64,000 bases of DNA from an uncultured Clostridia bacterium (GTDB taxonomy: Bacteria > Bacillota > Clostridia > TANB77 > CAG-508): the NCBI GenBank assembly GCA_934129785.1, contig CAKOWW010000008.1, positions 1 through 64,000 of the forward strand, in the 5' to 3' direction. The notes under the pieces are model-generated. The model was not told the DNA's origin. It ran no database searches and saw only the letters and a list, made by a program, of their open reading frames with translations. Both the position numbers and the translations under genes were made by a program. Below, piece after piece: positions 23,767 to 32,845 of the stretch (position 1 is the first letter of the stretch; every line of letters starts with the position of its first letter).

Positions 23767-25458
23767 TTATTTCTCCTTAGCTTCAATCAACTCTAGTGCT
23801 TTTTCAATAGCATTTTGTGTTCCTGTTACTTTGTAGTATTTGGCATTGTTTTGTTGCAAATACGCTTCTAACTTTTCGCCAAATTTTTTGCTTTCCTTTT
23901 CACTTTCAATTCTTCCGTTTTCATCGTATTCTACCTCTTGGTCTCTTTCAATGAAAATTGTAATTTGTTCTGTTTTTTCTCTTAAATACCATGCTAATCT
24001 TTCAACAACTTTACTTTCTTGTGATGCATGAAGTGCTGATATTTCAATTCCCGCATCTGTTACAATATAATCTACTTGACCTACTAAATCATAAATCTTT
24101 TTATATTGTTCTGCAATAATATAAGATTGATTCGGTATATATTTTTCTAATAGATTATTGTATGTTAAATCTTTAGCAAATTCTTGAACATATTCTGCAT
24201 TTTTAGCTTTTTTCTTTAATTCATAAGATAGTCCAAGTGCAGCTGTACTTTTTCCAGCTCCAGGTGCTCCAATAAATGAAATGACAATTGAATTTTTATT
24301 TTCAGCTTTTGCTTCATTTGAACTTGAAATTTGTCTTATCAAATCAGGATATGCCTCAAACATAGTAAGTGCTTTTTTCAACATATCTTTGTGTTGATAT
24401 GCCAGTGGTTCTGAAAATGCTGTAGAAATGTCATAAAAAGCTACATTTTCTAAATCATTTCCTGCTTTTAAATATTCTTCATATTTAAAAATTTCATCTT
24501 CAATAAAAATTCCAAAACATTGAGAAGAGCCTCCTCTTGTTCCTGCAAATTTTTCATCTTCTGAGCTATATAATCCAATATAACGCATTTGTTCCAAATT
24601 TGTATTCGGAACATTTCCTAATTTAATGATAGCAGGTTCTAATGAGTTATCAAGCATTTGTACTTCTAATCCCGCACATTCCTTTAATCCTCTAATTGCT
24701 GCTTTAATCGGTGATTCAAAATCTTTTTGCTTTATTGCCGTTCCCATTAAAGAAAAATATCCTGGAAAGTCAACTTTTTTGTCTGAACGCTTTCCTAGCA
24801 AGACATAAACTTTTCCATCCAATGTGTTTCTTATAAGAAATACAACATCAACGGTTTGTCTACCTGGTACAAACTTAATTCCTTTGTTTCTACTACAAGC
24901 AATGATTTCTTTAAATGTGTTGTGGAAAATTAGTTGTTTCGTTTCATTTGGAATCATTGTTTCAAGCTTTTTGTAGTTACCTTCAAGAATAAGTTTTCTT
25001 ATTTCTGTTGCGTGATAACTTACATCGCTTTGAAGTTCTGGATTAATTATTTCAAATCCCAAATCCTCATCTTTGCCTTCTAAAACATTCAAAATATCTT
25101 CTTTATTTCCTGTACAAAAATGTGTAATTTTGTGTTTTTTGAATGCTTTTAGAATGTTGTCCATCCATTCTTCAAATGTTTCTGTGTCTGGGACATGAAT
25201 AATTTCATATTTCTCTTCTGGAATTTTTTCAGCCTTAAATATCGCTTCCAACATTTTTTCTCTTTCCACCGCTGGTATGCAATATCTTTGCATTCCATTT
25301 TCGTAGCAAGACCCAATCATAACTAATAATTTTTCTACTTGCTCATCTTTAGCAAACCGTATTAGAAACTTCTTGTGTCCTTCATGAATAGGCATCCAAC
25401 GCCCAATTGCTGCAACTCTTTTTTTAGTAATACTTTTTTGATTTATTCCATTTGTCAT
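23767..25458 (-). CDS. Three-domain protein: nucleotidyltransferase (NadR/NMNAT-like), Nudix, P-loop kinase
   Basis: 563 residues. Residues 14 to about 170: nucleotidyltransferase with IGRWMPIHEGH (the HxGH motif) and a Ser/Thr region near the end, as in NMN adenylyltransferases. Residues about 205-380: Nudix fold whose Nudix box is degenerate (AIRGLKECAGLEV instead of REUxEExGU), so hydrolysis is doubtful. Residues about 395-563: P-loop GAPGAGKSTAALG, like the ribosylnicotinamide-kinase half of NadR. A role in NAD salvage is likely. It contains the window's only in-phase CGG (25357-25359, Arg34) that is not at a frame break, and its third-position composition looks less AT-rich than its neighbours, hinting at transfer. 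Confidence 0.8.
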   Translation of the reverse strand: MTNGINQKSITKKRVAAIGRWMPIHEGHKKFLIRFAKDEQVEKLLVMIGSCYENGMQRYCIPAVEREKMLEAIFKAEKIPEEKYEIIHVPDTETFEEWMDNILKAFKKHKITHFCTGNKEDILNVLEGKDEDLGFEIINPELQSDVSYHATEIRKLILEGNYKKLETMIPNETKQLIFHNTFKEIIACSRNKGIKFVPGRQTVDVVFLIRNTLDGKVYVLLGKRSDKKVDFPGYFSLMGTAIKQKDFESPIKAAIRGLKECAGLEVQMLDNSLEPAIIKLGNVPNTNLEQMRYIGLYSSEDEKFAGTRGGSSQCFGIFIEDEIFKYEEYLKAGNDLENVAFYDISTAFSEPLAYQHKDMLKKALTMFEAYPDLIRQISSSNEAKAENKNSIVISFIGAPGAGKSTAALGLSYELKKKAKNAEYVQEFAKDLTYNNLLEKYIPNQSYIIAEQYKKIYDLVGQVDYIVTDAGIEISALHASQESKVVERLAWYLREKTEQITIFIERDQEVEYDENGRIESEKESKKFGEKLEAYLQQNNAKYYKVTGTQNAIEKALELIEAKEK

Positions 25459-25558
25459 AATATCAATTTCCTTTCTGCATTTTTATGTTGCCTAAACATT
25501 ATACTCTATTATCCCATTTTTTTCAATACTTAGAGCTTAATTAAGGCATTTCCATATT

Positions 25559-26401
25559 TTATACTAGACTATAAATCAAAATTCCTATTGCCTGAATAAC
25601 GAACAAATTCATTATATTTGAAGTAAACAAATTATTTGTAGCTTCAACAACACCTAACAGGTCATTACTTTCGTTCTTCTTATAATGTCTTTGAGATTCA
25701 AAAAAAGTAATAAGTTCTGGTATACTTGTAATAAATCCCAATAATATTCCAATTATTGTTTGAGAAATTCCAAATATATTGCATAAATTTTCCAAAGTAT
25801 TTCCTAATGAATCTCCCACAACAAAAAGTAAAATTCCTGTTATAGCTAATAATAAAATATACAATACTAATCTATTTCTATTTTTAAGTTCAATTTGTTC
25901 TTCTTTTTCTATTTCATCTTCTATTTTCTCATCTTCCTTTTTTAAATATTTTTCATGTACTCTATTATTAATAATCAGAAACACTATATATAAAATCACA
26001 AAAATCGGCACTAGTATTATAGTCATTTCAATATTTCCTAGCACTAAAATTAATGGTATTAAAATTGTTATAATTACTAATATTATATCTGCAATAATTG
26101 CCTTGTTTTTTAGTGATTTTTGATTTTTATTTAGCAATATTGCCATTGAATACTGTACTACATTTATTACATTTGAACTAAGCACATTTATTATGCTTGT
26201 AGTTATAAGTCCATTAAAGCTTGAAAATACAATTGTTAATAATTCCGGCATTGATGTTGCAATCCCTGCAATATTACCTACAGTCTTTGGCTTTAAACTT
26301 AGTGCTTCTGCTAATTTTCTCAATGTTACTACTAATATATATTTTGATATTAAAACTATTGCTGCCGAATATATTATAAATTTAAAAAATTCAATTATCA
26401 T
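25559..26401 (-). CDS. Sodium/calcium exchanger family (CaCA) membrane protein
   Basis: 280 residues from the ATG at 26401 (SD GGGAGAG). About ten membrane segments in two halves. The alpha-1 repeat is VGNIAGIATSMPELLTIVF and the alpha-2 repeat GILLGFITSIPELITFFES, each with the ATSxPEL-type ion-binding motif of the exchanger superfamily. A charged Lys/Glu-rich loop (about 150-175) separates the halves. It would exchange Ca2+ or another cation for Na+ or H+ at the plasma membrane; ion preference cannot be told from sequence. Confidence 0.85.
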   Translation of the reverse strand: MIIEFFKFIIYSAAIVLISKYILVVTLRKLAEALSLKPKTVGNIAGIATSMPELLTIVFSSFNGLITTSIINVLSSNVINVVQYSMAILLNKNQKSLKNKAIIADIILVIITILIPLILVLGNIEMTIILVPIFVILYIVFLIINNRVHEKYLKKEDEKIEDEIEKEEQIELKNRNRLVLYILLLAITGILLFVVGDSLGNTLENLCNIFGISQTIIGILLGFITSIPELITFFESQRHYKKNESNDLLGVVEATNNLFTSNIMNLFVIQAIGILIYSLV

Positions 26402-26449
26402 TTTACTCTCCCAAAATTTCAATTCTTACAATCATTTTCCCCTATTTTA

Positions 26450-26478
26450 TTGATATTTATTAGAAAATACGATATAAT
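26450..26478 (+). promoter_or_regulatory. Sigma-A promoter of the DUF1653 gene and serS
   Basis: -35 TTGATA (26450-26455), 17-bp spacer, -10 TATAAT (26473-26478). Confidence 0.75.
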
Positions 26479-26506
26479 GTTAAAAAATTTCAAAGGAGCA
26501 AAAATA

Positions 26507-26770
26507 ATGAAAGAAGTCAAAACAAATGCCGTATATAGACATTTCAAAGGAAACTATTATTATGTTCAAGATATTGCATACAACTCGGAAACTCAGGAAA
26601 GAATGGTAGTATATAAACCATTATATAAAAGAGATGATGGTCGTTCCACTTGGGTAAGACCAGAAAAAATGTTTTTAGAAGAAATTGATACAAAAAGACC
26701 TGACAATATAACAGGTCAAAAAATTCGTTTCGAGCTTCAAGAAAACATAAAGAAAAGTTATATAAAATAG
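26507..26770 (+). CDS. DUF1653 domain protein
   Basis: 87 residues, starting at the ATG that follows AAAGGAG. VYRHFKGNYYYVQDIAYNSE, VVYKPLY and WVRPEKMFLEEI are the DUF1653 pattern, a small beta-barrel-like domain of unknown function found widely in Firmicutes. It lies 28 bases before serS, in the same transcript by appearance. Confidence 0.85.
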   Translation: MKEVKTNAVYRHFKGNYYYVQDIAYNSETQERMVVYKPLYKRDDGRSTWVRPEKMFLEEIDTKRPDNITGQKIRFELQENIKKSYIK

Positions 26771-26798
26771 TCGCAAATAGCGAAATAGGGGGTAAATT

Positions 26799-28085
26799 AT
26801 GATAGATATTAAATTTTTAAGAGAAAATCCTGATATAGTAAAGGAAAACATAAAGAAAAAATTTCAAGACGAAAAACTTGTTTTAGTTGATGAAGTTATT
26901 GAATTAGATGTAAAAAATAGAAAAGCTCAATTAGATGGTGATAATTTAAGAGCAAGTAGAAAAAATTTAAGTAGCCAAATTGGGACTCTTATGAAAGATG
27001 GAAAAAAAGATGAAGCTCAAAAAATAAAAGAAGAAGTTTCAAAAATAAATGAGCAATTAGCAGAAAATGAAAAACTAGAAGCTGAATATTCAGAAGCTAT
27101 AAAAATTAGAATGATGAAAATTCCTAACATTATGCATGAATCTGTTCCAATCGGTAAAGATGACAGTGAAAATGTTGAAATCCAAAAATTCGGTGAACCA
27201 GTTATTCCTGATTATGAAATCCCATATCATGGAGAAATTATGGAAGCTCTTGGTGGACTTGATTTAGATAGTGCTAGACGCGTTAGTGGTAATGGTTTTT
27301 ACTATTTAATGGGTGATGTTGCAAGACTTCATTCAGCTGTTTTAACATATGCAAGAGACTTCATGATTAATAAAGGATTTACTTATTGCATTCCACCTTT
27401 CATGATTAGAAGTGATGTTGTAACAGGTGTTATGAGTTTTGATGAAATGGATGCTATGATGTACAAAATAGAAGGTGAAGATTTATATTTAATTGGTACT
27501 TCTGAACATTCTATGATTGGTAAATTTAAAGGTCAAATTTTGAAAAAAGAAGATATGCCATATACTATGACATCATATTCTCCATGTTTTAGAAAAGAAA
27601 AAGGTGCACATGGTATTGAAGAACGAGGTGTTTATAGAATTCACCAATTCGAAAAGCAAGAAATGATTGTAGTTTGTGAACCAGAACAATCTTGGGAATG
27701 GTATGATAAAATGTGGTCATATACAGTTGAATTTTTTAGAAGTATGGGTATTCCAGTTAGAACTTTAGAATGTTGTTCAGGCGATTTAGCTGATTTAAAA
27801 GCCAAATCATGTGATGTTGAAGCTTGGTCTCCTCGTCAAAAGAAATATTTTGAAGTTGGTAGTTGTTCAAATTTAACAGATGCTCAAGCTAGAAGATTAG
27901 GAATTAGAATTAAAGGTGAAAAAGGAAACTATTATGCACATACTTTAAACAACACAGTTGTTGCCCCACCTAGAATGCTTATTTCTATTATGGAAAATAA
28001 TTATAGACCTGATGGTAGTGTTATTATCCCAGAAGTTTTAAGACCATATATGGGTGGACTAGAAAAAATTCAAATAAAAAAATAA
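26799..28085 (+). CDS. serS: Seryl-tRNA synthetase
   Basis: 428 residues. N-terminal long coiled-coil arm (about 1-105), then the class II core: motif 2 in CFRKEKGAHGIEERGVYRIHQFEKQE-type sequence (FRKE...GVYRIHQF) and motif 3 with NNTVVAPPRMLISIMEN. It charges tRNA-Ser (and tRNA-Sec where present). No T-box is visible upstream. GGGGG ribosome site before ATG. Engulfed in the DUF1653-serS-engB run. Confidence 0.97.
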   Translation: MIDIKFLRENPDIVKENIKKKFQDEKLVLVDEVIELDVKNRKAQLDGDNLRASRKNLSSQIGTLMKDGKKDEAQKIKEEVSKINEQLAENEKLEAEYSEAIKIRMMKIPNIMHESVPIGKDDSENVEIQKFGEPVIPDYEIPYHGEIMEALGGLDLDSARRVSGNGFYYLMGDVARLHSAVLTYARDFMINKGFTYCIPPFMIRSDVVTGVMSFDEMDAMMYKIEGEDLYLIGTSEHSMIGKFKGQILKKEDMPYTMTSYSPCFRKEKGAHGIEERGVYRIHQFEKQEMIVVCEPEQSWEWYDKMWSYTVEFFRSMGIPVRTLECCSGDLADLKAKSCDVEAWSPRQKKYFEVGSCSNLTDAQARRLGIRIKGEKGNYYAHTLNNTVVAPPRMLISIMENNYRPDGSVIIPEVLRPYMGGLEKIQIKK

Positions 28086-28100
28086 AAGGAGTTTATATTT

Positions 28101-28682
28101 ATGTTAGTAAAAAATCCCAAATTTGAGATTTCTGCTGTTAGTCCAAAACAGTATCCTAAAAATGGATTACCTGAAATTGTTCTTGTAGGTAAATCTAATG
28201 TAGGTAAATCTAGTTTTGTTAATACTATGATAAATAGAAAAAAATTGGCTCGTACTAGTAGCGAGCCTGGTAAAACTAGACAAATAAATTTTTATAATAT
28301 TGATGAAACTTTCTATTTTGTTGATTTACCTGGTTATGGTTATAGCAAAATGTCAAAAAAAGAGCAAGAACAAGTTGGCAAGTTTATTGAAGAATATCTT
28401 TTTCATAGGAAGGAAATTTCTTTGATTGTATTTTTAGTTGATATCCGTCACACACCTACTGCCAATGATAAACTTATGTATAATTATGTAATTTCATCTG
28501 GTTTGCCTTTTATAATTTTGGCGAATAAGGCAGATAAAATTGCAGTAACTAAAGTTTCTGATGCTGTTTTAACTTTGCAAAAATCTCTTAATCCAATTGG
28601 AGATATTACAACTCTCCCTTTCTCTTCTGAAAGAAAGATTTATAAAGATGAAGTTTGGAATATTATTGATGGATTTATATAA
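28101..28682 (+). CDS. engB: Ribosome biogenesis GTPase YsxC/EngB
   Basis: 193 residues. G1 GKSNVGKSS, G2 TSSEPGKTRQ, G3 DLPGYGY, G4 NKADK: the TrmE-Era-EngB GTPase set. EngB assists late assembly of the 50S subunit. 15 bases after serS, followed by a strong terminator. Confidence 0.95.
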   Translation: MLVKNPKFEISAVSPKQYPKNGLPEIVLVGKSNVGKSSFVNTMINRKKLARTSSEPGKTRQINFYNIDETFYFVDLPGYGYSKMSKKEQEQVGKFIEEYLFHRKEISLIVFLVDIRHTPTANDKLMYNYVISSGLPFIILANKADKIAVTKVSDAVLTLQKSLNPIGDITTLPFSSERKIYKDEVWNIIDGFI

Positions 28683-28696
28683 AATAAAACGGTTAA

Positions 28697-28733
28697 AGCC
28701 TATAAAAACTTTCTTGTTTTTATAGGCTTTTAT
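28697..28733 (+). terminator. Terminator after engB
   Basis: Stem AGCCTATAAAAAC / GTTTTTATAGGCT, 6-base loop, then TTTTATTT; also usable on the minus strand for the GLUG-pilin gene. Confidence 0.85.
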
Positions 28734-28755
28734 TTAATTAAATAAATTTCTTATA

Positions 28756-30189
28756 TTATTGCCAACTTAATATTGGATAACCATTGTTTATATTATTGTC
28801 ATCTGACTTCCAACTATTACTAGTTTTATTTAATAAATCTAAAAAACTACTTTCTTTCATTTCTTTTTCCGTTTTAGCCATTTCTGCTAAGTCTTCTCCT
28901 ATTCCTATCCCTGTTATACCATTTTCATTTTTTAAATAATATACATAATTTATAGTTGCATTTGAATTGAATTTTTTCCCTATACATCTACCTATATTTA
29001 ACTCGCTAGTCACACTTCCTTCAACACTTCCTATATCATAGCAACCTGCACTAGTTCCAAATTGATATCCAAGAATCCCTCCAATTCTTAAAACTTGTGC
29101 ATTTCCTACAATTTTTCCTCTATTATAACAATTTTGAATTACTGTATTTGAATAGTCATTGCCAACAATTCCACCTAAATACATATACCCATTTTCATTT
29201 TTTCCTGTGACATCTCCCCAATTGTAACAACTATCCAATTTTGCATTTCCTCCAACACTAGAGCAAATTCCTCCAATACATGTTGCCTGAACTGTAGATA
29301 TTCTATTACCTACAATACTAGCAATATTTCCGCATTTTTCTATTTTTCCACTACAATATGAGGTTATTCCTCCCATCCCCCCTGTATCTGAATCATTTCT
29401 TATATTTCCTGAAACAATACAATTTTTTATACTTCCAGTATTAGAATTTTGTCCACTTATACCACTTAAAGCTCCATTTTTTGATTTTAAATATAAATTC
29501 ACATTCAATAAATTAAGATTATATATATTTCCACTATTATTAGTAAAAAGACCAACTTTTAGTCCTGAATCATCAGTTGATATTTTATTTATATATAAAT
29601 TATATATTGTGTTACCATTTCCATCAAATGTACCATAAAAATTTTGATTATCACTATCATATAATGAACCTATAGGCATAAATCCTTCTCCTGATGTTAA
29701 CAAGGTTTTTAATTCTCCATCATATCCATATTCTGCATATGCTGTTCTAAATGGATCCATATATGATTTTGTTGAGTTAAAATCTAAACTTAATCCTAGT
29801 TTTACATTTTTTCCATCATAATTATTTCCATTTCTAACATCATACGCAAAATATACTAAATCCTCTATGCTATTTATAATATAAGGATTTTCCTCTGTTC
29901 CCACTCCTTCTAAAGTTCCTGGATTTGCATCATTTACTTGTTCTACTACTATATTTGTTTGTGATTCATTTATTATATCTTCTGTTTTTGCTAAATCATA
30001 TTTTTCACTTTGACTAGCTTCTTTTGTTTGCTTTTTTGCCTCAGTAGTTTTACTTAAAATTCCATTTTGTCCAGTTAACATTGATATACTAACCCCTGCC
30101 AATATTAGTAAAACAATAATAGTAATAACAAGAGCAATAAGAGTTATTCCATTTTCTTTACTTTTTGATTTTTTATTTGTTTTTTTCAT
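28756..30189 (-). CDS. Type IV pilin-like protein with GLUG-type beta-helix repeats
   Basis: 477 residues from the ATG at 30189, which has AGAGGA nine bases upstream; earlier in-frame starts lack this. A 14-residue Lys-rich leader ends KENG, then ITLIALVITIIVLLILAGVS. From about residue 110 the protein has GTEENPYIINSIEDL and repeated GLF/GGI...GNVSGSI-like units (examples GGITSYCSGKIEKCGNIAS and GGIVGNDYSNTVIQNCYN), the GLUG motif of secreted adhesins and IgA-protease-like proteins. Expected to be a surface beta-solenoid anchored through the pilus system. Stops just short of the engB terminator. Confidence 0.85.
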   Translation of the reverse strand: MKKTNKKSKSKENGITLIALVITIIVLLILAGVSISMLTGQNGILSKTTEAKKQTKEASQSEKYDLAKTEDIINESQTNIVVEQVNDANPGTLEGVGTEENPYIINSIEDLVYFAYDVRNGNNYDGKNVKLGLSLDFNSTKSYMDPFRTAYAEYGYDGELKTLLTSGEGFMPIGSLYDSDNQNFYGTFDGNGNTIYNLYINKISTDDSGLKVGLFTNNSGNIYNLNLLNVNLYLKSKNGALSGISGQNSNTGSIKNCIVSGNIRNDSDTGGMGGITSYCSGKIEKCGNIASIVGNRISTVQATCIGGICSSVGGNAKLDSCYNWGDVTGKNENGYMYLGGIVGNDYSNTVIQNCYNRGKIVGNAQVLRIGGILGYQFGTSAGCYDIGSVEGSVTSELNIGRCIGKKFNSNATINYVYYLKNENGITGIGIGEDLAEMAKTEKEMKESSFLDLLNKTSNSWKSDDNNINNGYPILSWQ

Positions 30190-30232
30190 TTTAATCAATC
30201 CTCTTTCATTTTTCTTTGGTTTTCCCCTTTTC

Positions 30233-30261
30233 ATATTATCATATCCACAATATTTTTGCAA
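30233..30261 (-). promoter_or_regulatory. Promoter of the GLUG-pilin gene
   Basis: Minus strand: -35 TTGCAA (30256-30261), 17-bp spacer, -10 TAATAT (30233-30238). Confidence 0.6.
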
Positions 30262-30326
30262 GCTAAAATAGGTGCATAATTATTGTAGTTTTTAATATAA
30301 AATAACTTGCAAAGGAGGCACTAAAA

Positions 30327-30527
30327 ATGAACAAATTAAGAATACCAAAAAATCATAGCGGAATTAGTAAAACACTTAGGTTGCCAGAAAATATTGTAGA
30401 TGATATTCAAAACCTTGCAAATATCAAAAATTTATCTTTTAATAAAATTGTAATTTCTTTATTAGATTTTAGTCTAAATAATTTAGATGATCACGATAAA
30501 AAAGAAATAGAAAAGTTAAGCAGATAA
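30327..30527 (+). CDS. Small ribbon-helix-helix-like DNA-binding protein
   Basis: 66 residues. SKTLRLPENIVDDIQNLANIKNLSFNKIVISLLDFSL has the strand-helix-helix pattern of Arc/CopG regulators, with LRLPE as the DNA-contacting strand. SD AAAGGAGG, ATG start. Divergent from the GLUG-pilin gene. It could be a local regulator; a lone antitoxin is the alternative, but no toxin partner is next to it. Confidence 0.7.
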   Translation: MNKLRIPKNHSGISKTLRLPENIVDDIQNLANIKNLSFNKIVISLLDFSLNNLDDHDKKEIEKLSR

Positions 30528-30528
30528 T

Positions 30529-30570
30529 AAAAATGAGATTCAAGCTAATTATAGCCTAAATCTCATTTTT
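30529..30570. terminator. Bidirectional terminator
   Basis: AAAAATGAGATT / AATCTCATTTTT with a long loop, between the ribbon-helix-helix gene and the next minus-strand gene. Confidence 0.7.
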
Positions 30571-30578
30571 GTATTTTA

Positions 30579-30857
30579 TTAACAACAGCATTTGTGATTG
30601 TGCTTTTTATCTTTTTTTCTATTACATAACAATAGTATTCCTGCTATTATAAACAATATTCCAAAAACTATTGCTAAAACTATCATTGCTCCAATATTCT
30701 CTAAAAATGTGCTTGCAAGTGCTGCTCCTATTATTAGCCCAATTGTTACTGCAAATGCAGTTAAAAGTAATATTGTAACTATTCCTAGACATTTTACTTT
30801 TGGGCATTTTTCTTGTTTTATATTTTCATAACATACATAGTTTTCTTGTGGCTCCAT
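30579..30857 (-). CDS. Small two-TM membrane protein with Cys/His-rich C-terminus
   Basis: 92 residues from the ATG after GGAGGTG. Cys residues near the start (YVCYEN, KCPKVKC), two membrane segments (about 27-50 and 57-82), then a basic tail ending HNHKCCC. I do not recognise the family. The Cys/His pattern on both ends suggests metal binding at one membrane face (inference). Confidence 0.65.
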   Translation of the reverse strand: MEPQENYVCYENIKQEKCPKVKCLGIVTILLLTAFAVTIGLIIGAALASTFLENIGAMIVLAIVFGILFIIAGILLLCNRKKDKKHNHKCCC

Positions 30858-30955
30858 AAAAGTCACCTCCAATATAATACTTTGTTTAGTATTATACTAT
30901 ATATTATGTCGTATTTTGTATTTGGTTACTATATTATGGATCATTAGAACCATGA

Positions 30956-31141
30956 TTATAACTTTTTCTTTTCAATTTTTGTAATAGCCTTTTTAGCTTT
31001 TTCTCGTGGTAATACAATTACATGCTCACAACCTTGGCATTTTAATTTAAAATCCACACCAACTCTTATTATTTCCCATAATTTACTTCCACAAGGGTGT
31101 GACTTTTTTGTTCTCACAATATCACCTACATTATATTCCAT
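30956..31141 (-). CDS. DUF951 family protein
   Basis: 61 residues. VGDIVRTKKSHPCGSKLWEI...RVGVDFKLKCQGCEHVIVLPR is the DUF951 (YyzM-like) pattern, with the CGS and CQGC elements. A small cytoplasmic protein of unknown role. It precedes gltX by 12 bases in gene order (gltX lies upstream on the minus strand), so it is the distal gene of that unit. Confidence 0.88.
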   Translation of the reverse strand: MEYNVGDIVRTKKSHPCGSKLWEIIRVGVDFKLKCQGCEHVIVLPREKAKKAITKIEKKKL

Positions 31142-31153
31142 AATTTATACTCC

Positions 31154-32803
31154 TTAAAATTTCACAGTATTAAATCTTTTTGCCATTCTTTCTTTTCCTA
31201 AAATTTTCATTATTTCATACATATCTGGTGTATTTGTTCTTGCTGTTAAAGCTACTCTTAAAGCTGTGCTTACATCTCCAACATGAGCTTTATATGCTTC
31301 TGGATTTGCTTTAAATTCTTTTACTTCTTTTGCATATTCCATTTCTCCAGCTACTTCTTTTATTTTGTTGAACCATGTTTGTTTATCATCATTTTCATCA
31401 TAATATTTTTCAATATATAATTTTAAAATTTTCTCTATATCTTCTTTTTCATTTATTACTTGGAATGGATATTCATGTTCTGTACCATAAAAAACATCAT
31501 CATACATATAGCTTATATTTTCTTTTACATCAGACCATTTTGATATATCTTTTCTTGGCTTTTTATTACCTCTTTCTATTCCTAGTACTTGTAGTGAATA
31601 TTCTTTATCTTCTAACATTTTTGCTAGTTCTTCATCATGTTTTTTTGCCCATTTTAATGATTCTTCATATACTTTTTCAGCTGTAAATTTTGATATTACT
31701 GTTTTTCCTACATCTAGTAATTTTACCATATCAAATAAAGCTCCACTAACACTCATTTTATTTAAGCTTAATTCAAATTCTTCCATTGCTTTATCTGGGT
31801 TTGCTCTTCTCCAATTTTCAAATGTTGAATTTGCAATATTTAATAAATATTCTTTTACAGCTTCTTCTGGTATTCCTTCTTCTTCATAATAGCTAACTGC
31901 TGCTTCTGCATCTTTTCTTTTACTTAGTTTTCTTTTATTTCCATTGTCATTTTTCATAATTGGTGCAATATGTGCATATTTTGGTGCTTTAAATCCTAGT
32001 TCATGGAATAATTGTAAGTGTAATGGTACTGAAGATAGCCATTCATCCCCACGAATTACATGTGTTGTTCCCATTAAGTGATCATCAACAGCATGTGCAA
32101 AGTGATATGTTGGTAGTCCATCAGCTTTTATTATTACTACATCTTGATCATTTTCTGGAAATTCTACATTTCCTTTTATTACATCTTTATGTTTGATTTT
32201 TCTATCTTCTCTTCCTGGTGATTTAAAACGTATAATAAATTTTTCTCCTGCTTTTATTTTTTCTACCATTTCTTCAACTGTATTGTTTCTGCATTTTGCC
32301 CAAACTCCATAGTATCCTGGTCTTATTTTAGCTGCTTCTTGTTTTTTTCTTATTTCATCTACTTCTTCAGGTGTACAGAAACATGGATATGCTTTTCCTT
32401 GTTCTATTAAGTATTTTGCATATGATTGATAAATTTCTTTTCTTAGAGATTGTTTATATGGTCCATAGTTTCCTTTTTCTTCAGTTTCAGAAGTCATTCC
32501 TTCATCTGGTTCAATTCCAAATTCTGCTAATGCTGAAACTATTCCTTTTACTCCATTTTCTACTTCTCTTTTTTGATCTGTATCTTCAATTCTTAAGAAA
32601 AATACACCTTCTGTTTGGTTTGCTAGTTTTTTTGCAATTAAACTTTGATATAATCCACCAATATGTACAAACCCTGTTGGGCTTGGTGCAAATCTTGTTA
32701 CTATTGCTCCTTCTTTTAAATTTCTTCTTGGATATTTTTCTTCATAGTAGCTTATTTCTTTTGCTTCTGGAAATATTAAATTTGCTAAATCTTTATAATC
32801 CAT
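31154..32803 (-). CDS. gltX: Glutamyl-tRNA synthetase (GlnRS/GluRS catalytic family)
   Basis: 549 residues. Class I motif HIGG (RFAPSPTGFVHIGGLYQSL) and the KLSKR equivalent NKRKLSKRKDAEA; between them the CFCTPEEV zinc-type region is only partly kept. Length is slightly above the usual 485, with a longer anticodon-binding part. It attaches Glu to tRNA-Glu (and often to tRNA-Gln, later amidated by GatCAB, in Clostridia). SD AAAGGAG precedes the ATG. Confidence 0.93.
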   Translation of the reverse strand: MDYKDLANLIFPEAKEISYYEEKYPRRNLKEGAIVTRFAPSPTGFVHIGGLYQSLIAKKLANQTEGVFFLRIEDTDQKREVENGVKGIVSALAEFGIEPDEGMTSETEEKGNYGPYKQSLRKEIYQSYAKYLIEQGKAYPCFCTPEEVDEIRKKQEAAKIRPGYYGVWAKCRNNTVEEMVEKIKAGEKFIIRFKSPGREDRKIKHKDVIKGNVEFPENDQDVVIIKADGLPTYHFAHAVDDHLMGTTHVIRGDEWLSSVPLHLQLFHELGFKAPKYAHIAPIMKNDNGNKRKLSKRKDAEAAVSYYEEEGIPEEAVKEYLLNIANSTFENWRRANPDKAMEEFELSLNKMSVSGALFDMVKLLDVGKTVISKFTAEKVYEESLKWAKKHDEELAKMLEDKEYSLQVLGIERGNKKPRKDISKWSDVKENISYMYDDVFYGTEHEYPFQVINEKEDIEKILKLYIEKYYDENDDKQTWFNKIKEVAGEMEYAKEVKEFKANPEAYKAHVGDVSTALRVALTARTNTPDMYEIMKILGKERMAKRFNTVKF

Positions 32804-32845
32804 TTTTATTTCTCCTTTATGAATTTTTTATGTTTTTTAATTTTA

